A DNA stretch of 64,000 nucleotides from Meconema thalassinum (taxonomy: Eukaryota > Arthropoda > Insecta > Orthoptera > Tettigoniidae): assembly GCA_946902985.2 (NCBI GenBank), contig OX336389.2:787958979-788022978 (forward strand). Reading direction: 5' to 3'. The first letter of the stretch is position 1. The number at the start of each line of letters is the position of its first letter. The translations under genes were made by a program, and so were the position numbers. Positions 34,405-46,404 of this stretch are shown one piece after another. The notes under the pieces were generated by a model. That model made no database searches, was not told where the DNA came from, and worked only from the letters and a program-made list of their open reading frames with translations.

Positions 34405-36780
34405 TATAGTGGGTTCTATTCAATCCCCGTCTATGAACCGGATAGGCACAAGCTGGCGTTCGTTACAGAAAACGGGCTATATACCTACACAAGGTTACCG
34501 ATGGGCCTCCGTAACGCCAGCCAAACCTTCCAAAAGCTAGTGGATAAGACATTTTCAGGTCTAAAATGGCGTTCCGTATTAGTCTACGTGGACGACATAA
34601 CGGTCTTCTCCAACACCTTTGACGAGCATATCGTACATTTGGAGGAGGCTTTCGAAAGGATCAGAGAAGCCAAACTAAGGCTTAAACCTGCGAAATGTCA
34701 ATTTGCCAGACAGCAGATTAACATATTGGGCCACATTGTAAACAGAGAGGGCATTATTCCCGACCCAGCGAAAACTGACGCAATAACGGGCATCCCAATG
34801 CCCACAAATTTGAAACAATTGCGCAGTTTTATTGGGCTGGCCTCGTATTATCGCAAGTATATCCACAGGTTTGCGCACATCGCCCACCCCTTAACCGAAC
34901 TCACACGTGAAAAGACGCCCTTCAGCATTCAACAGGAACACATAGATGCCTTCAGCACACTGAAGGAACTATTTACCTCACCACCATTACTGCAACACTT
35001 CCATAGTGATAGGACCACCTTCTTACACGTGGATGCCAGCCAGTACTGGCTGGGGGCGGCCCTATTACAGGAAGACGCAGAAGGGCGCATACGGCCCGTG
35101 GCTTATGCTAGCAGGAAACTAACGGCCGTTGAGACTAGATACTCTGCCACAGAACGGGAAATGCTGGCATTTTCATGGGGAGTGAACTACTTTCGGGCAT
35201 ACCTCTATGGTATCCAGTTCACGGTAGTGACTGACCACGCGAGCCTGCTTTTTTGGGACAAATTTAAAAACCCAAATTCGCGGCTCTATAGGTTTATATT
35301 CCGCCTGTATGAATATAACTTCGTGGTCAAGCACAAGAAAGGCGCTACACACCTAGATGCAGACGGGTTATCTAGGCTGCCAGTAGCCGACCCCCCAGAT
35401 GACAGTAAGGACCACGAATGGGACGACATGCCCACTTTTGCCCTGACGGTGGTTAACATCAAGCAGGAGCAAGAACGTGATCCGTACTTGAAACAGATTC
35501 TAATGGCACTAGATAACTTGGATAGAGTGGACTCCAAGACGGCACGGCTGTCTAGGCGATTTTTCCTAGACAAAGACGGGGTACTGAAATTTAAGCCCAC
35601 AGCCATGCACGATAATGCACCAATAGCGGTTCCGGAGTCATTGAAAGACAATATAATGATCGGACACCACAATAGCCCACTGGCAGGGGCACATTTGGGT
35701 ACGCATAAAACATACCTTAGAATCGGCGACAAGTATTATTGGGTAAACATGAAGGCTGACATAGACACCTTCGTAAAGACATGTCACACTTGCCAGCGAT
35801 TTAAAACATGGCCTGGCAAGCCTCATGGACTACTCAACCCAATTCCCGTAGGAGAGCTATTTCACAGAGTCGGGATGGATGTGAAAGGCCCCATTACGAC
35901 ATCTCAGAAAGGCAATAAATATATACTGGTTGCCACCGAGTATCTCACACGATACATGATTACGAAGGCTGTTCCCAAAGCAGACACGAACAGCATAGTC
36001 GAATTCTTATTCGACATAGTTACACGATATGGCCTATTCCAAACCTTACTGTCCGATAGAGGTACTATTTTCACCTCGAGAGTGCTCCAACAGTTTTTGG
36101 AGATACTCAGGATAAAGGCATACACTACCACGAGTTTTTTCCCAGAAACCAACGGGCTCACGGAGAGTATGAATAAAATAATCGGAATAGCGCTAGCTAA
36201 ATTCACAGGGGACGCAGGGACAGACTGGGATGATTATCTGCAGCCCATCACTTTTAGTTACAACACTTCCATATCAACGGCTACAAAACACTCTCCACAC
36301 TTCCTATTGCACGGATACACGCCCAGAAGTCCCATAGACAATATATGCATCCCACATGACACTCACACGGACAATGCCGCCCGGCTAGAGAGCTTACAGA
36401 TAGCTCGCATGAACGCTAGAAAGAACATAGCCGCGGCGCAGGGAAAACAAAAAGAACGGTACGATCGGCATAGGAAGACCGTGGAATACACACCCGGGCA
36501 ATTGGTTATGGTTTCCAATTCCGCCCGTAAGAAATATGTGTCCGAGTTCCTCCTGCCACGTTGGTCAGGTCCCTTCAAAGTCTGCAGGAAGGTATCTGAC
36601 CTAAACTATATCGTTAACGTGCGCCATGGACGCAAGCTCATTAAAGACACCATTCACGCCCGCCGTATGAAGGCATATCACATCCGCAAAGCTACCACAC
36701 CTACACGTAAAGGCGGGAACGCTGTCAAAAGGAAGGGAAATGATCCCACTGGCAGACGTGAAAAGAAGGCCAAGAAATAG
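34405..36780 (+). CDS. Gypsy pol: RT, RNase H and integrase
   Basis: Same frame as the preceding protease, open for about 790 codons to TAG 36778-36780. RT: YSGFYSIPVYEPD, LPMGLRNASQTFQ, catalytic YVDD, ILGHIVNREG. RNase H: LHVDASQYWLGAAL, SATEREMLAF, VVTDHASL. Integrase: zinc domain GHHNSPLAGAHLG and CHTCQRF, then GMDVKGP, SDRGTIFTS and NGLTESMNK supply the D,D,E triad, and the end has a GPF patch (RWSGPFKV). All catalytic residues are present, so this half is intact, separated only by the TGA at 34402 from the protease part. It would act in the cytoplasmic particle and, for integrase, in the nucleus. Confidence 0.93.
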   Translation, partial: YSGFYSIPVYEPDRHKLAFVTENGLYTYTRLPMGLRNASQTFQKLVDKTFSGLKWRSVLVYVDDITVFSNTFDEHIVHLEEAFERIREAKLRLKPAKCQFARQQINILGHIVNREGIIPDPAKTDAITGIPMPTNLKQLRSFIGLASYYRKYIHRFAHIAHPLTELTREKTPFSIQQEHIDAFSTLKELFTSPPLLQHFHSDRTTFLHVDASQYWLGAALLQEDAEGRIRPVAYASRKLTAVETRYSATEREMLAFSWGVNYFRAYLYGIQFTVVTDHASLLFWDKFKNPNSRLYRFIFRLYEYNFVVKHKKGATHLDADGLSRLPVADPPDDSKDHEWDDMPTFALTVVNIKQEQERDPYLKQILMALDNLDRVDSKTARLSRRFFLDKDGVLKFKPTAMHDNAPIAVPESLKDNIMIGHHNSPLAGAHLGTHKTYLRIGDKYYWVNMKADIDTFVKTCHTCQRFKTWPGKPHGLLNPIPVGELFHRVGMDVKGPITTSQKGNKYILVATEYLTRYMITKAVPKADTNSIVEFLFDIVTRYGLFQTLLSDRGTIFTSRVLQQFLEILRIKAYTTTSFFPETNGLTESMNKIIGIALAKFTGDAGTDWDDYLQPITFSYNTSISTATKHSPHFLLHGYTPRSPIDNICIPHDTHTDNAARLESLQIARMNARKNIAAAQGKQKERYDRHRKTVEYTPGQLVMVSNSARKKYVSEFLLPRWSGPFKVCRKVSDLNYIVNVRHGRKLIKDTIHARRMKAYHIRKATTPTRKGGNAVKRKGNDPTGRREKKAKK

Positions 36781-39700
36781 CCTTCGGACCCCGCTGACCG
36801 CACCGGGATACGACCCTAACTCTTGGCAGAACTGTCCCGAAGACACAAGCCTAAATGGCACCAGGAATAACCACCCTGGTTAAAGACGGTCTCAAACCCG
36901 CAACCTTCTGAATACCAGGAATGTAAGGTCGGGTAGCTATCCAGTTGCAGGATAGGAAAGTAAGGGACAGTTACACTAACAGATATTCATACGCGGTAAA
37001 CAATAAAATCACCTCCGACACCTAGTCACCAAACACGCGACTAGCGGCCCGGAGACACTCGTGCATAACGACATTTAGTGCCATTAATAGGGATATACTC
37101 GACCCACGCTTACAGTTAACACAAAACTTGGGGACACGAATGTATTTAGTGGAAGGTTCTTTTACATTGCGGAAAGCCATGATCACAACAAGAGAACGGG
37201 CAATCAAATTCACACACACACACGTGCTGGAAACAAGAAACAGCGTCAGACAAGTAACAAGTGAGTGCACACGCCATTGTAATTCAATACTGTCGCACTC
37301 AGCGATAACACACTCCTCGTGGGCGACCTTTGCTGGCACAGACAGACTAAGAGCACTCCAGGCGGGGCTGGGAAATACACATTCATTCACGCCAAGTCCA
37401 GAACCCCATAACTCCCCAAATTACACTACGAGGAGAATTCAAAAAGACCCAAACTTCTCACGCCAAGGCGTATTTTCATCCGCGTGCCTTAAATACACGA
37501 TGCGTGTGCCATAGTATATACGGTACAAAAAATCGTAACACCAGGACCTTGAACCAAGGCGGGTCCGAACTCACGACCACACATCACACTCGTGCCAAAA
37601 ACAAACTAACCAATGGTATTTTTGGTACGAAAAACACAATCAAAAGCCACACTAGGGACGAAAAAAAAACCAACAGACAATGCAGACATAGAACACAGAG
37701 AATTACATGAAATTGCGGGTCCAAATGCCCAGTAAGAATCGGACACCGTGGAAAACAACTATTCAGACTCCCAATTAGACCGAAATTGGCCCATACAAGT
37801 ACATAAACAGGTAATACCACATCTCCTCCGGCCAAACACCATGCAAAAATTTCGATTACACCAGACATAGGAAATAGATTTCCCAAACACAAGTATAGCA
37901 ATTTCACAAGGCAACGGTCTTATGGAATAGTGTCCACAAAACAGTGCTAGCAAAAACAGGACGGATTGACACACTGGCACTCCCGGAATCCCAACCAGTG
38001 ACAACACTCACATACTGGCAAAAAGTCACGTTCCGACAGCCGACATACGCAATGTCAGAGATTTCATGTACACAAACAAATGAAAACATAACATGACGAA
38101 ATACTGACTTGCAGATTCCGCCGCATTGCAACACTGCCGTCGACAGACACTATTGTTATATCGGGAGTGACCATGAAATCACAAACACAAACCAATTATA
38201 ATGCCATACATTTTTCAGCACTGTTACAACAGTTGTGACATTTAGCAATGTACAGACATAATAGGCCGGACTTATCTTAGAGCCACAGGGATATATCTAC
38301 AAAGATGTTGACAAGTTGCACGCGCCATCTGACACTCAGACACGCGACACACGATAGGACTTGGCCGATAACAGGCCTCCCGCCCGCATGATGTAGCGGA
38401 ACATAGTCCCACGCACGCGCTCACTAATCAGGGGCGAATACAGACAGGGGCTCTGAGGGAACAAACCTCCCCCATAACTACTCCTTTTTTATTTCTAACC
38501 CCAAAACCGTCATAGGCGATCAGGACATGGCCAGGCACACTACGATCACTTGCTACATTAACACTACAAATGGGAGACCAGATTAGGCCGTGACGTCACA
38601 GCGTCACCACACTTTACTATCCCAAGAAGCGGATAGAAAGCAGACATTGACCAAGGGAAAATGACAGGAGCATAGGTGGATAATCCCAGCGGGATTACCA
38701 ATATACCACCCACAGGCTACCATTTTACTACCTTTCTCCCCTTTCATAACCTTCCCACTTACAACATTAGCCAACACAGACATACAGACACGATAAAAAC
38801 AGCTACACTACATGACAAAGTATACATCGGGGTTGATAGACTTCATGCGTTTAAAGAGAGGGCTCACTACGCCCTGGACCTCAATGCTTCCGCCCGAGTA
38901 TTAGGGGTGTGTCGGAAAACGACAATTAAGCGTAATGCGCATCTCTAAGCAAGTGATGAGGCCAAATTTATATTATCAATTCTTTTTTTATTAAATAATC
39001 CCGCATGAAATGGACATAGTATTATTACGCCTCAACCTACGCCCATCCTTAAATGAGAGCGGATACGCCTCATATCCAGCCACATGCATGGAATATCCCA
39101 CCCACATACCAAGGGTTATTATTATTGAACCTTCATGACACTTTGTGAAAATTTTTGAAAACCTGGGAAATACCTACCCCCGTCCACTCACTGTAGAAGC
39201 ATCCTGATAGCATCACCGGCCCCAAGGCCACCATTAACAGGGAGCCCAAAGATGCGCAACCCCCTCCTGCCATGCTTTCAGCCTACTCAACAAATAACTC
39301 CCCCCGGATCCCAATAACAGGGAACCTAACGCCATAAACCCTACTTACGCCTCCAAGAGAATTAACAAGGCATTATCGCTGGAAATCCGACGTAGCAATA
39401 GGAGGCCTAAAGTAGGCCATGCATTTAGAAGATTCTACAACCCCAAAACACTTAAAACAATTTACATTAATTACACAGCAAATTATTTACAGATTACACT
39501 ATATATATATAACACAAAAGGAATCTGATAACACGCTGATTGGTAATGACGACATAAGCAGAAGGCCAGAGGCACCACGCAGGAGCAGAGCTGGGTAAGG
39601 CGATGATGAGCCTTACCCTAGTTAACTTGACGACTAGACCAAAAAGACGAACTACGTAAGGTTGAGGCATTCATGGCCCGGCACGGGCAAACTTCGGAAT

Positions 39701-40114
39701 CCTAGGTGTGCCTAACCTGCCCCTAGGCCGAAGAGATGTTACACCCACTTATGTGCCACGGTCATCGAAGCCAAGACCTGCTGGGAAGACTTTTGACGAA
39801 CGGGGGGAGAGATAGCCAACTCCGCACCGGACTCAAGAGAGGACCCAAGGGACGACCAAGTTAGGACTAGACTTTTAGTTAGATATAAGTAAGTAGGGCT
39901 TCTAGAGCGAGAAGCAAGACTCCTATGCGCAGGAGTGAAGCAGGATCTTAGGGCTCAGCGAGATCAACCCTAAATCCGACAAGTCCTTGCCCCGCGTAGC
40001 ACAGGTGAAGACAACCAAACAAATAATGAACAATATGAAATATGAATATATATGGAATGAAGGCGGTCATTCGATCTCGCGCCCACGTAAATGGCTGACA
40101 ACGGGTCACCAGAG

Positions 40115-40435
40115 ACATTAAATGGTGACGCAGCGGGCAGCCAGAGATACTAAATAGGCATGCGGCGATCTGTCTACAGGGGTTCAGGTGGGCCAACCCA
40201 ATACTGCCAATAAGGGCGAAGAGGATATTATTACTGCCAATAAGGGCGAAGAGGATATTATTACTGCCAATAAGGGCGAAGAGGATACTATTACTGCCAA
40301 CAAGGGCGAAGATGATATTATGCCATTGGACGATGTCCAATGCCCACATAAATGGTGACGCAGCGGGCAGCCAAGGGCATTAAATGAGGAGCATGGCGAG
40401 CCCTCACAGGGGTTAAAGTGGGCAGACCCAACAAC
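40115..40435 (+). repeat. imperfect 85-bp repeat pair
   Basis: About 85 bp starting AAATGGTGACGCAGCGGGCAG at 40117 recurs at 40349 with substitutions and ends at similar GGGG-TT-A-GTGGG sequence. The two copies flank the 30-bp tandem array. Confidence 0.75.
40202..40321 (+). repeat. 30-bp tandem repeat, four copies
   Basis: Unit TACTGCCAATAAGGGCGAAG plus AGGATATTAT, four head-to-tail copies with few changes. On the minus strand it would read a 10-residue repeat (NNILFALIGS), but nothing supports translation. Confidence 0.9.
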
Positions 40436-41049
40436 GACAACATATGCAAAGGCAACGACAATGAGCAGGCAAATACAGTGGGCGAGGCGGTTTGCTTTGT
40501 GGCACCGTAAGCCGCCTGCAGCTTTACAAATATTAATTAGTGAGCATTATTATTAATATCGACAACTAGTTATTAAGGGGAGCACCCCACAAAACACATG
40601 GGTGACAATGTGCAAGGGAGGTCAATAGGTAGGGGTAACTCCTCCTAGGCGCAAGGTAATTCCAAACTACTATACGTACGGGTCCAATGGAGGAGCCGTG
40701 TTGAGCACGAAACGTAGTGCCCAAACCACAATCTGCATGCGTAGTCACTCGGATTACCGACACCACACTGCAAATTGGGCGAAGGTCCCTGGGTACTATA
40801 CGCATGCTCGCGTATTTCGACAGTCAAAGGCGCAGGTAAGCCCTAGGAGGCACCCGTAATCCCAATACCCCCCTATACATTGCATGCCATCGAAATTTTA
40901 GAATGTAAGACAGTTGCATTTGACACGCAACTTAGAATTAAGCAAATTTACTAACCGCTGTTGCCAAATAATAGCACAGCATATTTCGGCAATAAAGTAA
41001 GGTCAACCATTCGGCTTATAAATAGCAAACATTTTTACTTCTCATAATT

Positions 41050-41280
41050 AAGGTAGAAAATTTCGGCACCTGATGACCAACAACCCCGTCATCAGGGTAA
41101 GCCCGATAATACATTAAAATAAGTATGACTAAGGTAGAATATTCGGCACCTGATGACCAACAAACACGGCATAAGGGTAAGCCCGATAACACATTAAGAT
41201 AAGTGAGGTAAAGTAGAATATTTCGGCACCTGATGACCAGCAAACCCGTCATCAGGGTAAGTCCGATAATACATTAAGTT
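41050..41280 (+). repeat. 80-bp tandem repeat, three copies and a remnant
   Basis: Copies begin at about 41050, 41131 and 41211, each with TTCGGCACCTGATGACCA and GGGTAAGYCCGATAA then ACATTAA. A shortened fourth copy with CGGCACCGTG and GGGTAAGCCCGAT lies at about 41330-41375. Confidence 0.85.
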
Positions 41281-42590
41281 AGATTAACTAGGTTAACTCA
41301 GACTAATATAAACACTTTGAGAGTAAGAAAAAACATTACGGCACCGTGTAGGGTAAGCCCGATCATACATCAAGTAAAACAATCATATGTAAAGAGAACA
41401 TGACATTAATAATGGCCACAGGTTAACACTAATCACGCTATATTTTTTCAGGGGAAAAAGAGCTTCAGCCAGTGAACACACTGACACAGGAGCCGATATA
41501 AAGAATATGTAATATTCATATGTTTTTTTAACCTCTCCATTTTTCAGGCGTCGTCACCAGGCATATGGCACTGGTGACAATGATTTCACTGCCATACAGC
41601 AGCAGCATGTTATTTGTGCCATGATATTATTGTGTACCACCTTCACGCACTAATTTGTATTTGTAATTTGTATTCATCCTCACACAACCCAACCCATGCA
41701 CCTCCATTTTTTACAGCTACACTCCGGAAATCTGAACATCAAGGTTGATACCTGTGGGGTATCAGGCTTGCTGACAGATCAACATAAACAAAGAACGTAA
41801 AGCGTCAAAGATGCGACGCAACATACGGCAATGAGGGCGCAACCGATCTGTGGCGGCGACTCTCACTGTCAAGTGTGAAGGCATTCGCCCACAGAGAATG
41901 ATTCACAAGTTAGGGGTATATATCAGCGGCACGACCACTAAACTACACCGGGAAACGGCCGGACAGGATTAGCCGTGGGACGGCACATAAATACAAAGGG
42001 TAGCGTGCATGCAAGTTACAATAGACACGGCCGTCTAGGTATAACATAATTAATAATTAAGCTAGATAGATATAAGTATATAATGTAATATAATGTAATA
42101 CAAAATACGGTAATATTGTTCAAAGGCACTACACACAAAATTATGATGCCACACATTGTGAATACACATATATTTGTCACACACATGTCCACAATGATTA
42201 TGCTTTTGTCTCTTTCATTTTTCTTCCTTCTAACGTCAGAATTTGTGAAGGTGTCCCGTTTTACCCCAGCACAATAAATTATCTTTTACGTATCCCTTTA
42301 ACTTATACCTTGGGACACCTATTTTTTTCTATTTCTTCCATCTTACACATTGCAGGGAGCAATTTTTTCCCCAATATAGCGCCGGACGACAAAACCACCC
42401 GTCCAGCACTGGGTTTTTTCCTCCCTGCACAACACCAATATATATACAATGTCAAAACCATGTATTTTTTGTGGAACTTTTTCATATTGCAAATGGCAAC
42501 TTTTTTATTTTTATGAACTGTTTTAAATTTAAATTATCACATGTATATGCATATATCCCAAAACCCACCCCTATGAACACGAGCTGATCT

Positions 42591-42660
42591 CACATCTACA
42601 CGACATCGCTACATCTACACGACATCGCCACATCAACAAGACATCACTACCTCTACACGA
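42591..42660 (+). repeat. 19-bp degenerate tandem repeat
   Basis: Three to four units of CTACATCTACACGACATCG with substitutions, ending 106 bases before the polypurine tract. Confidence 0.75.
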
Positions 42661-42765
42661 AACAGAAGAAACGAAGATGAGATACAAGGAAGATTCCACT
42701 ACGACCTACTACATCGACACCCCAACTCCACGTTCCGTTCCCGTTCGCGGGGACGCGAACTAATC

Positions 42766-42776
42766 AAAGGAGGAGA
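42766..42776 (+). other. Gypsy polypurine tract
   Basis: AAAGGAGGAGA followed by CT and the LTR start TGTACAGG at 42779. Position and composition fit the plus-strand primer. Confidence 0.8.
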
Positions 42777-42778
42777 CT

Positions 42779-43672
42779 TGTACAGGCCCCCAGGGGGTTG
42801 CATCCCCTGAAGCCACCCTCCATCATCTATTAAAACCACCCCTAACTGGCAAACATCATAAGTCCAGAACAGCACCTTTTACACAGCAAGGGCGGCTGCC
42901 CAGCTTGGGAAGCCTGCCAACCACTTGCATCACACTCACAAACACCTACACAATAGCTAACTAGGGCACCTACATCGATGGAATGTCGACGAAGCAGCGC
43001 CAGAACCTATAAGAAGGAAGGCCTTAATGAGGACAGTCTCTCTCTATTATCTGTCATACAGTGTGTGTCGCCGGAGGCTCTGCTGCAAGCTGCTATCACC
43101 AGGTGAGCATCAGTGAAGTGTTCAGAGATCCTACATTTTGTAACATCCATCCACAAACTTGTACACTTAAACTTATAACATTTACTACATTCCCCTAAAA
43201 TGGACTTACAATTTCATACTCACTGACCAATAAACACTTGGTCAGTAAACTACACTTGTCTTACTAATTACACGCCTCTTTACATCCCGACGCCCTTCCT
43301 GATTCCCGTCGCGAGTGACCGTGACAATAGTAGCCAAATAGTTGCTGGCTCAAGTTTCATTGTACTTCCCGCAGCGACCCGACTGCATGAGCAGCGAGTC
43401 GCCAACATAGCTGACGCAAGCACGTCGGTTATATAACTCTCTCCAACCAGCTGGGAGGCTAGTACATTAACCTGCACACAGAGGTTCATCCCCTGAGTTA
43501 CGCTTACGTCTTCATAGGAGCACCCCCTAGCATTTAAACACCAAACAACACTCTACACTGGTAAGCTTACCCAGCTACGGGAAGCTACCCCCTCCTAGGC
43601 ATCACCTTATAAATTGGTACATTAACACATACGTTTTAGATCTAACTACCCCCAACTAAGGGATCTAAAACA
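42779..43672 (+). repeat. Gypsy 3' LTR
   Basis: It is 894 bp, the same length as the 5' LTR, with 3 substitutions. The AATAAA hairpin is conserved at 43222-43246. Followed by the target duplication ATAT (43673-43676). Confidence 0.95.
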
Positions 43673-46404
43673 ATATATATCTTCCATGATCCACCTAGCG
43701 TCATCTAGCAGCGAATCTCTGAAGTTCCTCAATTTTTCCCTGTACAAGAGGACTTCCTTACCAATCTGGCCACCAGATCTCGTCGCTATCGCCAGCTATC
43801 ATCTCCGTGATCAAGAGGACTTCGTCTACTTTTTCATCCACCAGTCTTCGCTAGTGACGCCTGCTATCAACTCTTTGAAGACAATTTCTTCAAAAGACAT
43901 TATTGTTACAATGTTGGCTATTCTTATGTGTATTCCTTTTGTCACCTACCCCCACCTTTTTCCTTTCCCTGGTCTCTCCGCGCTTTGTTGAGCTGGCCTC
44001 ACTTATGCGTCTGAAGTCAAACCAGTCCGTTGGAGCTTAACTAAAGCTCGCCTCCTCTACTCGAGAGGCAAACTTTTAAATTCGACGCCATGTTCGAGTT
44101 TTAAAATCAACCGTCAACAGCAACATCGCCTTCATCATGAAGCAAAGATAAGTACCAACTTCATGTATTAAACACATTCTCATCGCTTTTAAAAGGCTAA
44201 ATGCTTTTATTTTGATTTTATAGACAGTGAAAATTGCTATTTGTGATACAATAACTGCTTTCAAGAGATCTTCTTGATCAAACTCGAACTATCAAGTCTA
44301 ACTTTCAAATTGAAATAGTACTCCTTGTACAGATTTTCTGAGGTGCTATCTCACATCTAGGGATATTTCTAAAATACCCACTGTCTATATAATCTAGTTT
44401 TCCGCCGAGGGATTTTCTACCCATTTCAACAGTCATCATTGCTCTGCAACTTTCCAGAACAAACAATCTATCTACCAGTTAAACTGTCAAGTATTTTCCA
44501 CTTTGATATGGGAGTACTTTTTCTTCACTAAGTAACTTATGTGGGATAAACTTCTAATCAACATAAATTTTCTTCCTACGTGGGAAATTTTCTGCCGTAT
44601 TTAACTGCCGCCCATAGAAACTACAACTCATAATTTTCTCAAGGTAAAGCTCCACTTTTACATAACTGCAATAACTTTTCTTTCCATAAACTTTTTGTGC
44701 TACTACAGTGAACTTTCAACTATAGTGAAAACAGTGCCTGTTCAACTTTTTCATCCGCGTCGCGATCGTCCGAGTACAATAAATACGGCCATGAACACTC
44801 TTCCACAATCCCATTTGATCTTTCCCAAACCCTTTACTAACAAACTAGAGTAATAAAATTGTAACTTTAGGTCTTTTTTCAATGAGGTGTCACTCTCAGT
44901 AATTGCCCTCCCATATTGCTCCATTTACCACTAATGAATGTCTGTACAGCTTCGTGTCTAGTACACGCCTTAAAATATGTTGTTTCTCCCTTCTAATGAG
45001 GGAATCCAATTCTTTCTACTCACAAGTGAGTTATCTCTAGGTTTCACGAAGGGAAATTTGCCCTATTTTTCTCGTGATCCCCACTTAAACATAGAAGTTC
45101 TAGAAACTTCTGCTTAATTTTTCTCTACAGGTTTCACAATAAGTGATCTGCCCTATTTGTATAAATCACCTCAGTAATTACTGTAAAAATATTGGAAGTT
45201 ATAGAAACTCCTATTTAATCTTTCTCTTGTTTTTGTTGTTATAATTTCAAATTTAATATTTATTCATACTTTTAGAACTTCCATTAGGAATTCTCAAAGA
45301 GCATATATTGTACCTGATTAATTCTGCTACGCTAGAATTACTTGTTGTTACAAACGATTTTTTTCCATTTTTAACACCACTTTAAAATCTTATTAAGATT
45401 TTTAGTGCTTAGCACAAAATCTTAAACTTGTAATTGATTTAAAATTGTTTGCCAATTATAAACTTGTTATCTTTAGGTCTCAGACCTTCACATGTAACCT
45501 TTTAGAAATCACAATCATGATCTAACTGTTGTTAATTCTTTATTAATTCTTCAAAGTTTAATTTATTGTTAATAAACCTATTTTTTTCTCGTTATTCTTT
45601 TCGCTAGATTCACGCTTAGGTAGGACCCGGTCTTCCCTGACTCTTCCTAGGTTTATGCCCTCTTTAATAAAAAAAACTCTTCATAAAATCTGTTTCCAAG
45701 ACTTTCTCAGATTTTATAGCTAATTCTAACGCGCCAGTAAGGCAAGTATAGCTCGCTCCGCCAGCTTCCTGCTTGATGAGATTTTCTCTAAACTTATGGT
45801 TGGTTTTGCAAATTTATGTGTTTCCCATTGTCTAAACTTTTAGTCGGCGCTTTGCTGGGTAAAAGCTTAGTCATTCCTCAATGCAACTATTGGTGCTCTT
45901 ACCAAAATTATTCACAAGGGTATAACTAATTTATAGCTACCTTTCTTGGAAACATTCGGTCGCTTTTTAGAAATTCTACAATTTCAAGAACTAAATCATC
46001 ACGGCTGATTCAAATTATTTGCATTCTTCAAAATATTTGTTTAAAACAAACTCCTTTGAAGGGATACACAGTAAATCTGTTACTCTTTGTCTTGCCAGAC
46101 CACCACCCTTCCCCATAGTAGGTAAATTTATGCTTGAGAGGGAATACGCTATAGCAGCTTGCTTGCAAATAGCCCAAGTTCCAGCTGCGTTTCCTGTTAG
46201 CTTCGCCCAGGTCCCTACCCACTTTAGGGATCGGAAAGCGGGTTTACAGTGGCAGCTGCCTTTGAGTGTACTTAAAGTTAAGTTATAACTTATGTCAGAC
46301 TCTCTTCCTATTTCTCCATCCCTTTTCTCCAGTCCGAAACCCACTTCTTTTCTTCTTCATCTTCCCTTGGGGGTCAGGTTATTCCCAAGCTAATAATCTA
46401 CCCA
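43673..46404 (+). repeat. BEL 3' LTR, second part
   Basis: Continues the LTR interrupted at 29269 (ATATATCTTCCATGA) and ends at AATCTACCCA, followed by the BEL target duplication CCTAC (46405-46409). It matches 18863-21654 with about 3% difference and lacks about 40 bp present in the 5' LTR. Confidence 0.93.

Larger units (their letters stand above)
36781..42765 (+). other. 6-kb non-coding 3' region of the Gypsy element
   Basis: No envelope-like or other recognised protein; the longest open frames are under 135 codons on either strand and show no domain. It contains several tandem repeats (listed separately), GC-rich and AT-rich blocks. Because both element ends are intact, this is part of the element rather than flanking DNA, unless a later insertion took place that I cannot delimit. 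Confidence 0.7.
29270..43672 (+). mobile_element. young Ty3/Gypsy element with an OTU domain
   Basis: A 14.4 kb element inserted in the BEL 3' LTR, with 4-bp target duplication ATAT at 29266-29269 and 43673-43676. Both LTRs are 894 bp, begin TGTACAGG, end TAAAACA and differ at only 3 positions (about 0.3%), so the insertion is recent. The order is LTR, primer site, gag, OTU cysteine protease, aspartic protease, RT, RNase H, integrase, about 6 kb without genes, polypurine tract, LTR. The coding part has at least five disabling changes despite the young LTRs. Confidence 0.95.
18705..46404 (+). mobile_element. BEL/Pao LTR retrotransposon, interrupted
   Basis: A complete BEL/Pao element bounded by the 5-bp duplication CCTAC (18700-18704 and 46405-46409). 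Its LTRs are about 2.95 kb (left) and 2.89 kb (right, split). Both begin TGGTGTATTC and end CTACCCA or CTACCCCA, and differ by about 3% in a sampled 390 bp. Inside are gag, CCHC knuckles, protease, RT_Pao, RNase H and integrase with a DUF5641-like end, all on the plus strand. Two insertions disturb it: about 1.85 kb in gag (22449-24300) and the Gypsy element in the 3' LTR. Confidence 0.93.

Noticed and set aside
40202..40321. CRISPR-like array
   Set aside because: Units are directly adjacent with no spacers, and the context is a eukaryotic retroelement.
36781..42765. Envelope gene in the Gypsy element
   Set aside because: No long open frame, signal peptide, furin-like site or membrane anchor was seen on either strand.
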